DNA of 64,000 bases from Oceanospirillales bacterium (lineage in GTDB: Bacteria; Pseudomonadota; Gammaproteobacteria; Pseudomonadales; Balneatricaceae): positions 19,347 through 83,346 of the forward strand of contig JAAEYW010000021.1 of assembly GCA_018223185.1 (NCBI GenBank). Direction: 5' to 3'. Numbering within the stretch: the first letter of the stretch is position 1; each line of letters begins with the position of its first letter. Under the pieces are notes generated by a model. It had not been told where the DNA came from and did no database searches. It saw only the letters and a program-made list of their open reading frames with translations. Shown here piece by piece: positions 19,548-28,420 of the stretch. A program made the position numbers and the translations under genes.

Positions 19548-19955
19548 TTAGTGTTTAAACTCGTCCACATCGTTGGTAATTTCTACTTCCACTCTGTCTG
19601 CGGGAATCTTATAGTCATAAACCCGCTCCCATCCTTCAGACTCCGGAGCCCGCTCCCACACGGTGCCTGCGTTGTATTCCACCAGTTCAGCAAGGGACGG
19701 GTCCAGTCTGGTCATCTTTTCGACCTCTACCGGCAAAAGGTTGGTCACCTCGTCCTCAAGAAACTCAGGTGTTTCATAGCCGGTAAACATCCGCCATCCG
19801 GTATCGTTCAGGTGGGCTGGAACCGTTTTATACATAAAGCGTACCGGTAGTTTGTCCTCAAAGACCAGTTTTGATACCAGCGCCAGAAAGCCATTTTTAG
19901 TCTGGGCAGTTTCATCTTCTTTACTTAAAGGTTTATCGATATCTTCGAGACTCAT
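19548..19955 (-). CDS. DUF2185 domain protein
   Basis: A 135-residue protein with no signal peptide or membrane span. It resembles the DUF2185 / Imm33-like fold in the segment from ALVSKLVFEDKLPVRFMYK through DTGWRMFTGYETPEF to LDPSLAELVEYNAGTVWER, ending in an acidic tail. Family members often serve as immunity proteins to toxins or are of unknown role; no toxin gene is adjacent here, so an immunity function is not supported. It stands alone, with its own terminator, between ibpA and the flavin reductase gene. Confidence 0.7.
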   Translation of the reverse strand: MSLEDIDKPLSKEDETAQTKNGFLALVSKLVFEDKLPVRFMYKTVPAHLNDTGWRMFTGYETPEFLEDEVTNLLPVEVEKMTRLDPSLAELVEYNAGTVWERAPESEGWERVYDYKIPADRVEVEITNDVDEFKH

Positions 19956-20076
19956 AACAGCTCCGGCCTGATGGTTTTAAAGGTGCCATTTTACGCTGTT
20001 TTGTCGGGGAAGTTTAGAGCTAAGGCATGATCGTTGGCTGGCAGATGAGAGTCAGAATCTCTTTCTCTCAGGAGAT

Positions 20077-20109
20077 GTTATTGCCAGCTGAATCGGTGCT
20101 GGCAATAAC
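20077..20109. repeat. Perfect 12-bp inverted repeat
   Basis: GTTATTGCCAGC (20077-20088) and GCTGGCAATAAC (20098-20109) are exact reverse complements around a 9-base loop. There is no T run, so it is not a classic terminator. It lies downstream of the flavin reductase gene and may stabilise its 3' end or be a protein site. Confidence 0.7.
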
Positions 20110-20144
20110 GGTGTTATAAAACAGTGAAAAGTCCGACTTAGTGC

Positions 20145-21089
20145 TCAGCCGAGTTTTTCGATAAGTGTTTTAAGGCTGTTTTTAAGTTGTTCCGGCTGGC
20201 CAGCAGGGAGTTGTGAAAGGAGCGCAGACTCTTCTTCGATTGCCAGTGCTCTCAGTTTTGCAGCGATATCAGCCCCTTTAGTTGTCACTTTCAGGGTCTC
20301 ATTGTCAGCATACTCAACTAAGCCTTTCTCCATCATCCAGTCTGCTGTTTGACGCAGGGCAATTTCAGGTTGCATCACCATACCTGAAAGGTCCTTGATG
20401 CTGATGGCGGGGCAACTGACCATGCGCGCCAGAATGCGCCACTCTTCAGGAGTCACAGCGCATTCGCTTTGTAATTTAGGGTAGAGCTGCGAACTGAGAC
20501 CCTGATAAACCGTACGCAGCAGGTAAAGCAGGTAGTCGCCAACGAAATCGCCATCCTGAGGGCCGTTATCGCACGGTGCAGATGATTTGACCATCTCCGG
20601 ATGTTGTGCAGAAACCGCGTAGCTGCCACGGGCAAATACCAGTGGCTCGATGCTGTCGTTATAACGGTACTTAAGAACTTCACCGACCAGAATAAGGTGG
20701 TCACCACCCTCATAAACAGCCCAGGTTTTGCACTCGAACTGTGCGGCAAACTCGTTAAGCAGAGGCGCGTTACCTAAGCCTTTACTGTATTCAATGTTGG
20801 CAAATTTATCCTGGCCCCGACTGGCAAAGTTGTTCGAGGTGGCAACCTGATCACGCCCGAGAATATTGACAGCAAAATGCTCTGCCTTTTCGAATGCTGT
20901 CAGGCTATGGGCACCTTTGTCTATGCTCCATAAAACCAGAGTCGGGTCGAGAGACACTGAGTTGAAACTGCTGGCTGTAACTCCGACCGGGTTGCCCTCA
21001 GCATCATTAGTGGTGATCACCGTTACGCCGGTTGGAAACTGCGAGAGCGCGCGCCGAAAGTCTTTTGGATCGAATTCTGTCTGAGACAT
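20145..21089 (-). CDS. Flavin reductase with C-terminal MarR-like domain (C1-type monooxygenase reductase)
   Basis: Supplies reduced FMN to a partner oxygenase using NADH. Residues 1-170 form the flavin-reductase fold (FPTGVTVITTNDAEGNPVG, ASSFNSVSLDPTLVLWSIDK, FECKTWAVYEGGDHLILVGEV). Residues about 180-314 form a winged-helix MarR-like domain (TPEEWRILARMVSCPAISIKDLSGMV). This two-domain layout and length (314) match C1, the reductase of p-hydroxyphenylacetate 3-hydroxylase of Acinetobacter baumannii, where the MarR-like tail senses the aromatic substrate and relieves autoinhibition. The likely oxygenase is encoded 1.5 kb away, divergently, with an AraC gene between. The true substrate is not known. 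Confidence 0.88.
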   Translation of the reverse strand: MSQTEFDPKDFRRALSQFPTGVTVITTNDAEGNPVGVTASSFNSVSLDPTLVLWSIDKGAHSLTAFEKAEHFAVNILGRDQVATSNNFASRGQDKFANIEYSKGLGNAPLLNEFAAQFECKTWAVYEGGDHLILVGEVLKYRYNDSIEPLVFARGSYAVSAQHPEMVKSSAPCDNGPQDGDFVGDYLLYLLRTVYQGLSSQLYPKLQSECAVTPEEWRILARMVSCPAISIKDLSGMVMQPEIALRQTADWMMEKGLVEYADNETLKVTTKGADIAAKLRALAIEEESALLSQLPAGQPEQLKNSLKTLIEKLG

Positions 21090-21311
21090 GGAGGGTCACC
21101 TTTAATCAATAGAGTAGCGATGTCGTTATTATTGTGTCTGCCGATAATGCCTGGGGCAGGACGAAGCTTAATATGTTAATTAATTATAATGGAAGATCAG
21201 TCGGTTAACATATAATTTTCATTGCTTTAATTGTACTTTTCATAGCCATTATGAAATGTGGTTGTGAGTATTTAATATTATAAAATATCTTTAAGTAATT
21301 GAAATAATATA

Positions 21312-22238
21312 CTAATTCTTTCTGTCTCTGTATTGGCTTGCTGTTATGCCTGCATTTCTACGAAAAAAACGTGCAAAATAAGCCGGGTCTTTGAAACCGA
21401 GTTGATAACTTATCTCTGTGATTGGTGACGAGGAGTATGTCAGCAGGCGCCGGGCTTCCTGCATGAGCCGTTCCATAATAAGACGTTTGGAAGGCAGGCC
21501 CGCCAGTCGTCTGCAGATTTCATTCAGTCGGGCTTCAGTGACGCTAATCATCTCTGAATACCTTGCCAGAGATAAATGTTCATGAAAGTGGGTTTCAATC
21601 AGTTCATTGAAGCGGTGGAATATGCGCACATCCTCTTTGCGAATTTTTTGTTTCTGCTGCGTCTGATCTGATAGTCTGGCGATATCGATCAGTACTAACT
21701 GAAGCAGTGCTTTGAGTGCCAGCGAGTGTTCCATGCTGTTGTGGTCGTTTTCATCAGCCATCAGGCTTAGCAGGTAGAGCATCCGTTTAGCTGTAGTGTC
21801 ACACTCCGGTGACAGGGCGACACAGAGTGGACTATTCATAATCCCATTGTTGCCCCAGCGGGTCGGCCCCATTCCCCCCATCAGTTCCCAGACAAGCTGT
21901 TGTCTTGCTGTAATAACGTGGCCGGTAGCATCATTATCGGTGACAAAAGCATGGGGGATTGTTGGTGGTGTCAGGAAGAACATAGGGCCGTCGACAGTGT
22001 AGCTTGTTTCATCGAGGTGTACCCGGACCGTGCCGCTGAGAATGACATGAATCTGATAAAAACGATCGTGGTGATGAACCGGCATATTGCGGCCAAAGAA
22101 ATCCGCCAGCTTTTCCAGTTGCTCATAATGTATCTCTGCATCAACGTAGTGCTGGTCGTAAGCTTTACCGATATCTATATTAGGAATATCAGCTGACGGA
22201 TTGTTGTTTTGGGCGAGCGGGGTAGAGTTGCTGCTCAT
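21312..22238 (-). CDS. AraC-family regulator, HpaA-like
   Basis: A 308-residue regulator with an N-terminal cupin sensor (about residues 45-125, with VHHHDRFYQIHVILSGTVRVHLD and TPPTIPHAFVTDNDATGHV) and a C-terminal double helix-turn-helix of the AraC/XylS type (about 205-305, with GFKDPAYFARFFRRNAGITASQYR). The sensor resembles HpaA and PobR, activators of hydroxyphenylacetate and hydroxybenzoate catabolism. It sits between the reductase gene (same strand) and the oxygenase gene (divergent), so it probably controls both in response to an aromatic acid. The start is ATG at 22238, preceded by GAGAAGAG. Confidence 0.85.
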   Translation of the reverse strand: MSSNSTPLAQNNNPSADIPNIDIGKAYDQHYVDAEIHYEQLEKLADFFGRNMPVHHHDRFYQIHVILSGTVRVHLDETSYTVDGPMFFLTPPTIPHAFVTDNDATGHVITARQQLVWELMGGMGPTRWGNNGIMNSPLCVALSPECDTTAKRMLYLLSLMADENDHNSMEHSLALKALLQLVLIDIARLSDQTQQKQKIRKEDVRIFHRFNELIETHFHEHLSLARYSEMISVTEARLNEICRRLAGLPSKRLIMERLMQEARRLLTYSSSPITEISYQLGFKDPAYFARFFRRNAGITASQYRDRKN

Positions 22239-22627
22239 CTGATCTCTTCTCTCGTGTCTGTTACGGTCACCATGCCAGAGCTTTACCTGATTATAGTTGC
22301 TGAAAGTGAATTGGTTGGAATGACGTTAATGCTGGTGTATTTGTACAAGTTTAATGTTTCTTCATTGAGTGTCATCATGTTTGATTTCATTATGATTCCC
22401 ATTCTATAGGCTTTTGGCCATTATTTAAGGCTAAGTATAGTATAAATATACTTCATATGTTAACAATGAAAAGTGCAAGTTAGCCTGTGAAAGATCCATT
22501 TTATTCTGCCTCTGTGTCATCAATAATGTATTCATGCATCTGACAGATGGTTATGAGCTAAAGGTGCACGTAAATACGGTTCAGAAAAACATCTGTCGTA
22601 AAACAATAATGAGAAAGGTAATGAGTG
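22239..22627. other. Divergent promoter region between the AraC gene and the oxygenase gene
   Basis: These 389 bases hold no credible gene. The part from 22400 to 22620 is AT-rich and should contain the activator site and oxygenase promoter, but I could not fix a -35/-10 pair. AGAAAGG at 22611-22617 is the probable oxygenase ribosome binding site. Confidence 0.5.
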
Positions 22628-23803
22628 ATGGAAAGACCAAATCCAATGCTGGATGAACTCAGAAAAATTCTACCGGCTATCGCGGCTAATGCTGTTCAGG
22701 CAGAGAAAGAGCGCAAAGTGCCAGATGAAAATATTCGTCTGTTGAAATCAATCAACTTGCACAGAGCATTGCAGCCTAAGGCGTATGGTGGTTTAGAGTT
22801 GTCACTACCGGAGGTAACGGATTGTGTTGCAGCCCTTGCGGGTGCCTGTGGTGGTACTGCCTGGGCTTTCAGTCTGCTTATTACCCACAGTCATCAGATG
22901 GCGATGTTCTCAAAACAGGCTCAGGATGAGTTCTGGGGGGAAGATCCGGATGCCGTCGCAAGCAGCTCCATTGCACCTTTTGGTAAAACCGAAGAATGTG
23001 AAGGTGGCGTTATCTTTAATGGAGATATGCGCTGGAGTTCTGGTTGCGATCATGCTCAGTGGGCCATTCTGGGTTTCCTGCGTGATAATAAAGAGACCGG
23101 TGAAAAAGACTACTGTTTCGGCGTTGTTCCTTCCACTGATTATGAGATTGAAGATGACTGGTATTCTGCAGGCATGAAGCCTTCAGGCACAAAAACCCTG
23201 AAGATCAAACCGAATACCTTTATTCCTGAGCATCGTATTGAGCGTGCTAAGGCAATGATGACCGGTCAGTCCAGCGGTTTTGGGCTTTATCCTGACAGCA
23301 AGATCTATTACACCCCGTATCGTCCCTACTTTGCCTGTGGCTTTGCGGCGATGGCGCTGGGTATCGCGGAGCGAATGCTGACTGTCTATACTGAGATGAC
23401 GAAAAACCGTACCCGTGCGTATACTCTGGCCAGCAGCGGTAAGGAAATTCCACCGCTGATGCGTCTGGCGGAGTCTACTCATCAGGTTGCTGCAGCCCGT
23501 GCATTTATGGAAAAAACATGGGATGAGCATAAGGAGTACGGTGAGCAGAAACGCTATCCAACCGATGCCGAGCTGGCTTTCTGGCGTACTAATCAGGCTT
23601 ATGCGATTAAGATGTGCTGTGAGGCTGTAAACCGCTTGTTTGAGGTGGCCGGTGGTTCTACCTGGATCCATGATAATGAAATTCAGCGTTTGTGGCGCGA
23701 CTGTAATATGACTGCAGCACATGCCTATACAGATTACGATGTGTGTAAGCAGATTCTCGGTCGTTCCCTGATGGGAATGGAGCCGGATCCAACCATGGTG
23801 TGA
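22628..23803 (+). CDS. Two-component flavin-dependent monooxygenase, oxygenase subunit (acyl-CoA dehydrogenase fold)
   Basis: A 391-residue group D flavin monooxygenase, related to C2 of Acinetobacter p-hydroxyphenylacetate hydroxylase and to HsaA. It should hydroxylate an aromatic or steroid-derived ring with FMNH2 and O2. The acyl-CoA dehydrogenase-type domains appear in order: N-terminal helices (IPAIAANAVQAEKERKVPDE as variant), middle beta domain (FNGDMRWSSGCDHAQWAIL, DWYSAGMKPSGTKTLKI) and C-terminal helices (VNRLFEVAGGSTWIHDNEIQ, AHAYTDYDV). It ends DPTMV, a common tail. The reductase with MarR tail nearby is the natural partner. ATG at 22628 follows an in-frame GTG at 22625; either may start. 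Confidence 0.85.
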   Translation: MERPNPMLDELRKILPAIAANAVQAEKERKVPDENIRLLKSINLHRALQPKAYGGLELSLPEVTDCVAALAGACGGTAWAFSLLITHSHQMAMFSKQAQDEFWGEDPDAVASSSIAPFGKTEECEGGVIFNGDMRWSSGCDHAQWAILGFLRDNKETGEKDYCFGVVPSTDYEIEDDWYSAGMKPSGTKTLKIKPNTFIPEHRIERAKAMMTGQSSGFGLYPDSKIYYTPYRPYFACGFAAMALGIAERMLTVYTEMTKNRTRAYTLASSGKEIPPLMRLAESTHQVAAARAFMEKTWDEHKEYGEQKRYPTDAELAFWRTNQAYAIKMCCEAVNRLFEVAGGSTWIHDNEIQRLWRDCNMTAAHAYTDYDVCKQILGRSLMGMEPDPTMV

Positions 23804-23817
23804 TTTTCCACTTTTTT

Positions 23818-23847
23818 AAAAAACCCGCGAAATTCGCGGGTTTTTTT
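23818..23847 (+). terminator. Rho-independent terminator after the oxygenase gene
   Basis: AAACCCGCGAA pairs with TTCGCGGGTTT, followed by TTTT; no true loop beyond the AATT centre, so the fold closes with a tight turn. Confidence 0.88.
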
Positions 23848-23968
23848 GTCTGATAATCATCAATATGGGGATCGGATACCGGCTAAAAAAAATTTTAAAA
23901 GTGTTAGTATTGCTAACTTAGTTTTGCCACTATCGGCTAAAAACAGGTTTTTTATAATACAGGTATGC

Positions 23969-24823
23969 ATGAAAGCACCAAAATCTCTTCTGCCACTGAT
24001 TGATGAAGGTTTGATCGAAGACGTTATTAGCCGGCTTATGAGCGGTAAAGAAGCTGATATTTATATCGTCAGCTGCTCCGGTCAGATTCGTTGCGCCAAG
24101 GTTTACAAAGACGCTGTTAAGCGAAGCTTCAAAAATGCCGCGCAATATCAGGAGGGGCGAAAAGTTCGCAGTGGACGGCGTGCCCGGGCGATGGAAAAAA
24201 ACTCCGCGTATGGCCGTAAACAGCAGGAAGAGATATGGCAAAATGCTGAGGTAGATGCGCTGGCCAGGCTGCATCGGGCAGGCGTGCGGGTGCCTGAAAC
24301 CTTTGGTTGTATCGATGGCGTATTGTTGATGGAGCTGGTGGTTGATGATGTAGGTGATGTGGCTCCGCGTCTCGGTGATGTACTGCTGACTGAAGAGCAG
24401 GCTGTGGAGGATTATGCTCTGATGATGCACTACGTGAAGCTGATGCTTTGTGAAGGTATTGTGCATGGGGATCTGTCGGAATTTAATGTGCTCGTGGATG
24501 AGTACGGCCCCGTTATCATTGATCTGCCACAAGCGGTTGATGCTTCTGCTAATAATAGTGCGAGGTCTATGCTGTTACGTGATGTCAATAATATGACCCG
24601 TTACTACTCCCAGTTTGCACCGGTGCTGAGTCTGTCCCGTTATGGTGAAGAGATGTGGGCATTGTATGAAGAGGGTGAGCTGAAACCTGAAACGGAGTTG
24701 GCAGGCCTCTATGATGGCGATGCGGATGGTGCAGATGTGGATTCAGTGCTGGAGGAGATCAAAGCGGTCATGCAGGAAGAACGCGAGCGTCAGGAGCGAC
24801 TTAAAGAGGCTGAGCAACTTTAA
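23969..24823 (+). CDS. RIO1-family serine protein kinase
   Basis: A 284-residue atypical protein kinase of the RIO family. The glycine-poor nucleotide loop is SGKEADIYIV with the lysine of CAKVYK; the hinge is LLMELVVDD; the catalytic loop is VHGDLSEFN; and the metal-binding Asp is in IIDLPQAVDASANNSA. The C-terminus is a charged helix. In archaea and eukaryotes RIO kinases act in small-subunit maturation; the bacterial role is unclear. I start at the ATG at 23969 because an upstream frame to 23846 would overlap the preceding terminator and reads AT-rich, non-conserved residues. It is a single-gene unit. Confidence 0.88.
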   Translation: MKAPKSLLPLIDEGLIEDVISRLMSGKEADIYIVSCSGQIRCAKVYKDAVKRSFKNAAQYQEGRKVRSGRRARAMEKNSAYGRKQQEEIWQNAEVDALARLHRAGVRVPETFGCIDGVLLMELVVDDVGDVAPRLGDVLLTEEQAVEDYALMMHYVKLMLCEGIVHGDLSEFNVLVDEYGPVIIDLPQAVDASANNSARSMLLRDVNNMTRYYSQFAPVLSLSRYGEEMWALYEEGELKPETELAGLYDGDADGADVDSVLEEIKAVMQEERERQERLKEAEQL

Positions 24824-24874
24824 TTTGCGTTGAACTGTTTCTGAACATTGCTCTTTGCAGTCAGTTGCTGAAAT

Positions 24875-24903
24875 AAAAAACCCGCCTTATGGCGGGTTTT
24901 TTG
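24875..24903. terminator. Bidirectional terminator between RIO kinase and acnB
   Basis: AAAAAACCCGCC, a four-base loop, and GGCGGGTTTTTT give a perfect stem with T runs in both directions between convergent genes. Confidence 0.92.
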
Positions 24904-24917
24904 TCAGGATCTTACGG

Positions 24918-27512
24918 TTACGCTGTTGCGATCACGTTAGATGCTTTGTCGATATAAGAGTCGATCTGATCGAAGTTCAGGTAGCGGTATACATCGGCAG
25001 ACATGCTGTCGATCTTAGTCGCGTAATCCATGTACTCCTCAACAGTCGGGATCTTACCAAGCAGAGCGGCTACCGCTGCCAGTTCAGCAGATGACAGGTA
25101 GACGTTAGCGCCGGTACCCAGGCGGTTAGGGAAGTTACGGGTAGATGTAGACACTACGGTTGTATTGTCACCTACGCGTGCCTGGTTACCCATGCACAGA
25201 GAGCATCCTGGCATCTCTATACGAGCGCCCGCTTTACCAAAGATGTTGTAGTAACCCTCTTCAGTCAGCTGAGCGGCATCCATCTTGGTTGGTGGTGCGA
25301 TCCACATGCGGGTTGGGATAGATGCGCCAGAGGCTTCCAACAGTTTACCCGCAGCGCGGAAGTGGCCGATGTTGGTCATACAGGAGCCAATGAACACTTC
25401 ATCAATGTGAGTGCCGGCAACTTCAGACAGCAGCTTAACGTCATCAGGATCGTTCGGGCATGCCAGAATCGGCTCTTTAACATCTGCCAGATCGATTTCG
25501 ATAACGGCAGCATAATCAGCATCAGCATCGCCTTCCATCAGTTCCGGATTGGCCAGCCACTCTTCCATGCCCTTGATGCGGCGCTCGATAGTACGTGGGT
25601 CACCGTAGCCTTCAGCGATCATCCACTTCAGCATGGTGATGTTAGAGCTCAGGTATTCTTTAATCGGTGCTTCATCCAGCTTGATGGAGCATGCTGCAGC
25701 AGAACGTTCGGCCGCAGAGTCAGACAGTTCGAATGCCTGCTCAACTTTCAGATCTGGCAGGCCTTCGATCTCAAGAATACGACCAGAGAAGATGTTCTTC
25801 TTACCCGCTTTGGCAACGGTCAGCAGACCCTGCTTGATCGCGTAGTAAGGAATTGCGTTAACCAGATCACGCAGGGTGATACCGGGCTGCAGCTGAGTGC
25901 CTTTGAAGCGAACCAGAACAGACTCAGGCATATCCAGAGGCATAACGCCGGTTGCAGCAGCGAACGCTACCAGGCCAGAACCCGCCGGGAATGAAATACC
26001 GATCGGGAAACGGGTGTGAGAGTCACCACCGGTACCCACGGTATCAGGTAGCAGCATACGGTTCAGCCAGGAGTGGATTACACCGTCACCAGGGCGCAGG
26101 GAAACACCGCCGCGGTTCATGATGAAATCTGGCAGGGTATGGTGAGTCTGCACGTCAACAGGCTTAGGGTACGCTGCTGTGTGACAGAATGACTGCATGG
26201 TCAGGTCGGCAGAGAAGCCCAGGCAAGCCAGGTCTTTCAGCTCGTCACGGGTCATCGGGCCGGTAGTATCCTGAGAGCCAACAGTGGTCATCTTAGGTTC
26301 ACAGTATGTACCAGGACGAACACCTTCTACGCCACAGGCTTTACCAACCATCTTCTGAGCCAGGGAGTAGCCTTTACCGGTATCAACAGGCTGATCAGGC
26401 TTGCGGAACAGATCAACAGGACCCAGACCCAGCGCCTCACGGGCACGATCAGTCAGGCCGCGGCCGATGATCAGAGGGATACGGCCGCCAGCACGAACTT
26501 CGTCCAGCAGAACCTGAGTTTTCAGACCGAATTCACAAAGTGTTTCGCCGGTTTCTGCGTTAACAGCCTTGCCTTCATATGGGTAGATGTCGACTACATC
26601 GCCCATGTTCATCTTGTCTACATCCATTTCGATCGGCAGGGCACCGGCATCTTCCATGGTATTGAAGAAGATAGGCGCAATCTTACCACCGAAGCAGTAT
26701 CCGCCAGCACGCTTGTTTGGTACGTTCGGGATATCGTCGCCGAAGAACCACAGCACTGAGTTGGTTGCAGACTTACGGGAAGAGCCCGTACCGACAACGT
26801 CACCAACATAAGCTACAGGGTAGCCTTTGGCTTTAACGTCTTCGATCTGTTTCAGTGGGCCAACTGAGCCTGGTTTAGACGGCTCAATCCCTTCACGCTC
26901 CATTTTCAGCATGGCGTTTGCGTGCAGCGGGATGTCCGGGCGGGTGAAAGCATCGGGAGCAGGAGACAGGTCGTCAGTGTTGGTCTCGCCGGGTACTTTG
27001 AATACAGTAACGGTGATCTTTTCTGGCAGTTCAGGTTTAGACGTAAACCACTCGCCAGCAGCCCATGATTCCAGAACCTGTGTGGCGAAAGCGTTACCTG
27101 CATCGGCTTTGTCTTTAACGTCATGGAATGCGTCAAACATCAGCAGTGTGTGAGACAGTGCTTTTACTGCAGTCGGGGCCAGTTCATCTTCATCCAGCGC
27201 CGCGATCAGAGGCTGGATGTTGTAGCCACCCAGCATTGTTCCCAGCAGTTCAACGGCTTTAACTTTGTCGATCAGTGGAGATTCTGCTTCACCTTTTGAA
27301 ATGGCAGCCAGAAATCCAGCTTTAACATATGCCGCCTGGTCAACGCCGGCAGGTACTCGGTTTTCCAACAGGTCCAGGATAAATGCTTCTTCGCCAGCAG
27401 GTGGGTTTTTAAGTAATTCAACCAGCGCTGCAGTCTGATCTGCATCCAGTGGTTTTGCTGGCACGCCTTCTTGGGCGCGTTCTTCTACATGTTTACGGTA
27501 AGCTTCAAGCAC
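24918..27512 (-). CDS. acnB: Aconitate hydratase B
   Basis: Interconverts citrate and isocitrate in the TCA cycle with a [4Fe-4S] cluster, and can also dehydrate 2-methylisocitrate. At 864 residues it matches E. coli AcnB (865). The N-terminal HEAT-like domain begins [22 protein letters not shown]; the swivel domain contains [20 protein letters not shown]; the cluster cysteines are in [11 protein letters not shown] and [10 protein letters not shown] at about residues 705-775. The sequence ends [12 protein letters not shown]. It stands alone. Oxaloacetate from the downstream aromatic pathway enters the same cycle, but no regulatory link is seen. Confidence 0.98.
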   Translation of the reverse strand: MLEAYRKHVEERAQEGVPAKPLDADQTAALVELLKNPPAGEEAFILDLLENRVPAGVDQAAYVKAGFLAAISKGEAESPLIDKVKAVELLGTMLGGYNIQPLIAALDEDELAPTAVKALSHTLLMFDAFHDVKDKADAGNAFATQVLESWAAGEWFTSKPELPEKITVTVFKVPGETNTDDLSPAPDAFTRPDIPLHANAMLKMEREGIEPSKPGSVGPLKQIEDVKAKGYPVAYVGDVVGTGSSRKSATNSVLWFFGDDIPNVPNKRAGGYCFGGKIAPIFFNTMEDAGALPIEMDVDKMNMGDVVDIYPYEGKAVNAETGETLCEFGLKTQVLLDEVRAGGRIPLIIGRGLTDRAREALGLGPVDLFRKPDQPVDTGKGYSLAQKMVGKACGVEGVRPGTYCEPKMTTVGSQDTTGPMTRDELKDLACLGFSADLTMQSFCHTAAYPKPVDVQTHHTLPDFIMNRGGVSLRPGDGVIHSWLNRMLLPDTVGTGGDSHTRFPIGISFPAGSGLVAFAAATGVMPLDMPESVLVRFKGTQLQPGITLRDLVNAIPYYAIKQGLLTVAKAGKKNIFSGRILEIEGLPDLKVEQAFELSDSAAERSAAACSIKLDEAPIKEYLSSNITMLKWMIAEGYGDPRTIERRIKGMEEWLANPELMEGDADADYAAVIEIDLADVKEPILACPNDPDDVKLLSEVAGTHIDEVFIGSCMTNIGHFRAAGKLLEASGASIPTRMWIAPPTKMDAAQLTEEGYYNIFGKAGARIEMPGCSLCMGNQARVGDNTTVVSTSTRNFPNRLGTGANVYLSSAELAAVAALLGKIPTVEEYMDYATKIDSMSADVYRYLNFDQIDSYIDKASNVIATA

Positions 27513-27937
27513 GATATACCCCTCATCTGTTATCTCTGTCAGACAATATTGGTATGCGACGGTCTGACAGTCGGTCGGTATATTTAAATACCGATCTTGA
27601 ATTGGCGCGTGAATTTTAGCCTAAACGTACTCTAAAGTTAAGATTTCTAGGAGGTTTTACCGCTAATACTTTCGGTTTAGGTATAGTGGATAATTGGCTA
27701 AGTCAATGTATTCATAGTTAATTTAGTTGATTTGGTCTTTGTGATTCAGATCAACGTTATCTCTTGAGACTAAGAAAAGCTTCAGTAATCTATGTATGAT
27801 GTCGCATAAATCACTAAAATGTGTAGACAATTATTACCCAAACGCTTGTTTTTATATTAACGTTAGTTACTGGTTGGTCCGGTTAGGTGAAATGCAGATA
27901 CCGGATATGTTAAATCTGAGTAGTAGAGGGCGGACTT
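27513..27937. other. Divergent upstream region of acnB and the signalling block
   Basis: These 425 bases hold no convincing gene; a 63-codon frame at 27796-27987 has no family character. TGTGATTCAGATCAAC at 27740-27755 resembles a CRP/Vfr site (TGTGA-N6-TCACA) with two mismatches and could regulate acnB or the downstream block. GAGGGCGG at 27926-27933 is the ribosome binding site of the next gene. Confidence 0.4.
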
Positions 27938-28390
27938 GTGAATTCACCAATCTGGGCTGCAGTTTCCGGCTGGGAGCTGAATGCTGAGCTTGAAGGGCTA
28001 AATGCGCTCAACATTGAAACTATTTTCACTGCGTTAGAAGGCAAAGAGCTTATCTATGACGGACCGCACAAATCTGTTCTGTTGCACCACTTCAACCGTT
28101 TAGTGGCCTCCCGTCCCAATAATCTGCGCAGTCAGGTGCAGAGGGTTTATCTCTCTATCTTATGTCATGACGAAGCGGAACTGACCGGTGCGCTACTCGA
28201 TCTTTATCTGACGCTTGATGGGAAAGGTCTGGCGCTGCGTAAAAGGCTTTTGGAGCAAGGCGCTGATCTGATTAGAGAAGAGGATCTTCAAGTGTTTAAG
28301 GCAACGCTGGTGGATGGAGATAATCACAGACTGTTGCAGTTAAATAAACAGAAGTCAGTGTTGTGCAACGGTAACTTTGCACTGCATTAA
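27938..28390 (+). CDS. Unknown 150-residue protein, first gene of the signalling block
   Basis: I do not recognise this protein. It has 150 residues, no signal peptide and no membrane span, and reads as mostly helical: WELNAELEGLNALNIETIF, then HKSVLLHHFNRLVASRPNN, then VQRVYLSILCHDEAELTGALLDLYLTL. The helix-rich pattern is compatible with an adaptor or helical-repeat protein, which is only a guess. The start is a GTG at 27938 with GAGGGCGG in front. It lies 30 bases upstream of the receiver-like gene on the same strand, so both are probably in one operon with the Roadblock genes. Confidence 0.7.
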   Translation: MNSPIWAAVSGWELNAELEGLNALNIETIFTALEGKELIYDGPHKSVLLHHFNRLVASRPNNLRSQVQRVYLSILCHDEAELTGALLDLYLTLDGKGLALRKRLLEQGADLIREEDLQVFKATLVDGDNHRLLQLNKQKSVLCNGNFALH

Positions 28391-28420
28391 TCTGTATTTT
28401 AAATTTCTCACTATAACGGG

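Noticed and set aside
19548..19955. Toxin-antitoxin or immunity locus around the DUF2185 gene
   Set aside because: No toxin-like gene adjoins it; the neighbours are ibpA and a flavin reductase gene, each with its own signals.
25362..25994. 210-codon plus-strand frame opposite acnB
   Set aside because: It lies wholly within the conserved AcnB coding sequence and has no recognisable domain or ribosome binding site.
27796..27987. 63-codon frame upstream of the signalling block
   Set aside because: No ribosome binding site or family resemblance, and it overlaps the better supported gene at 27938.
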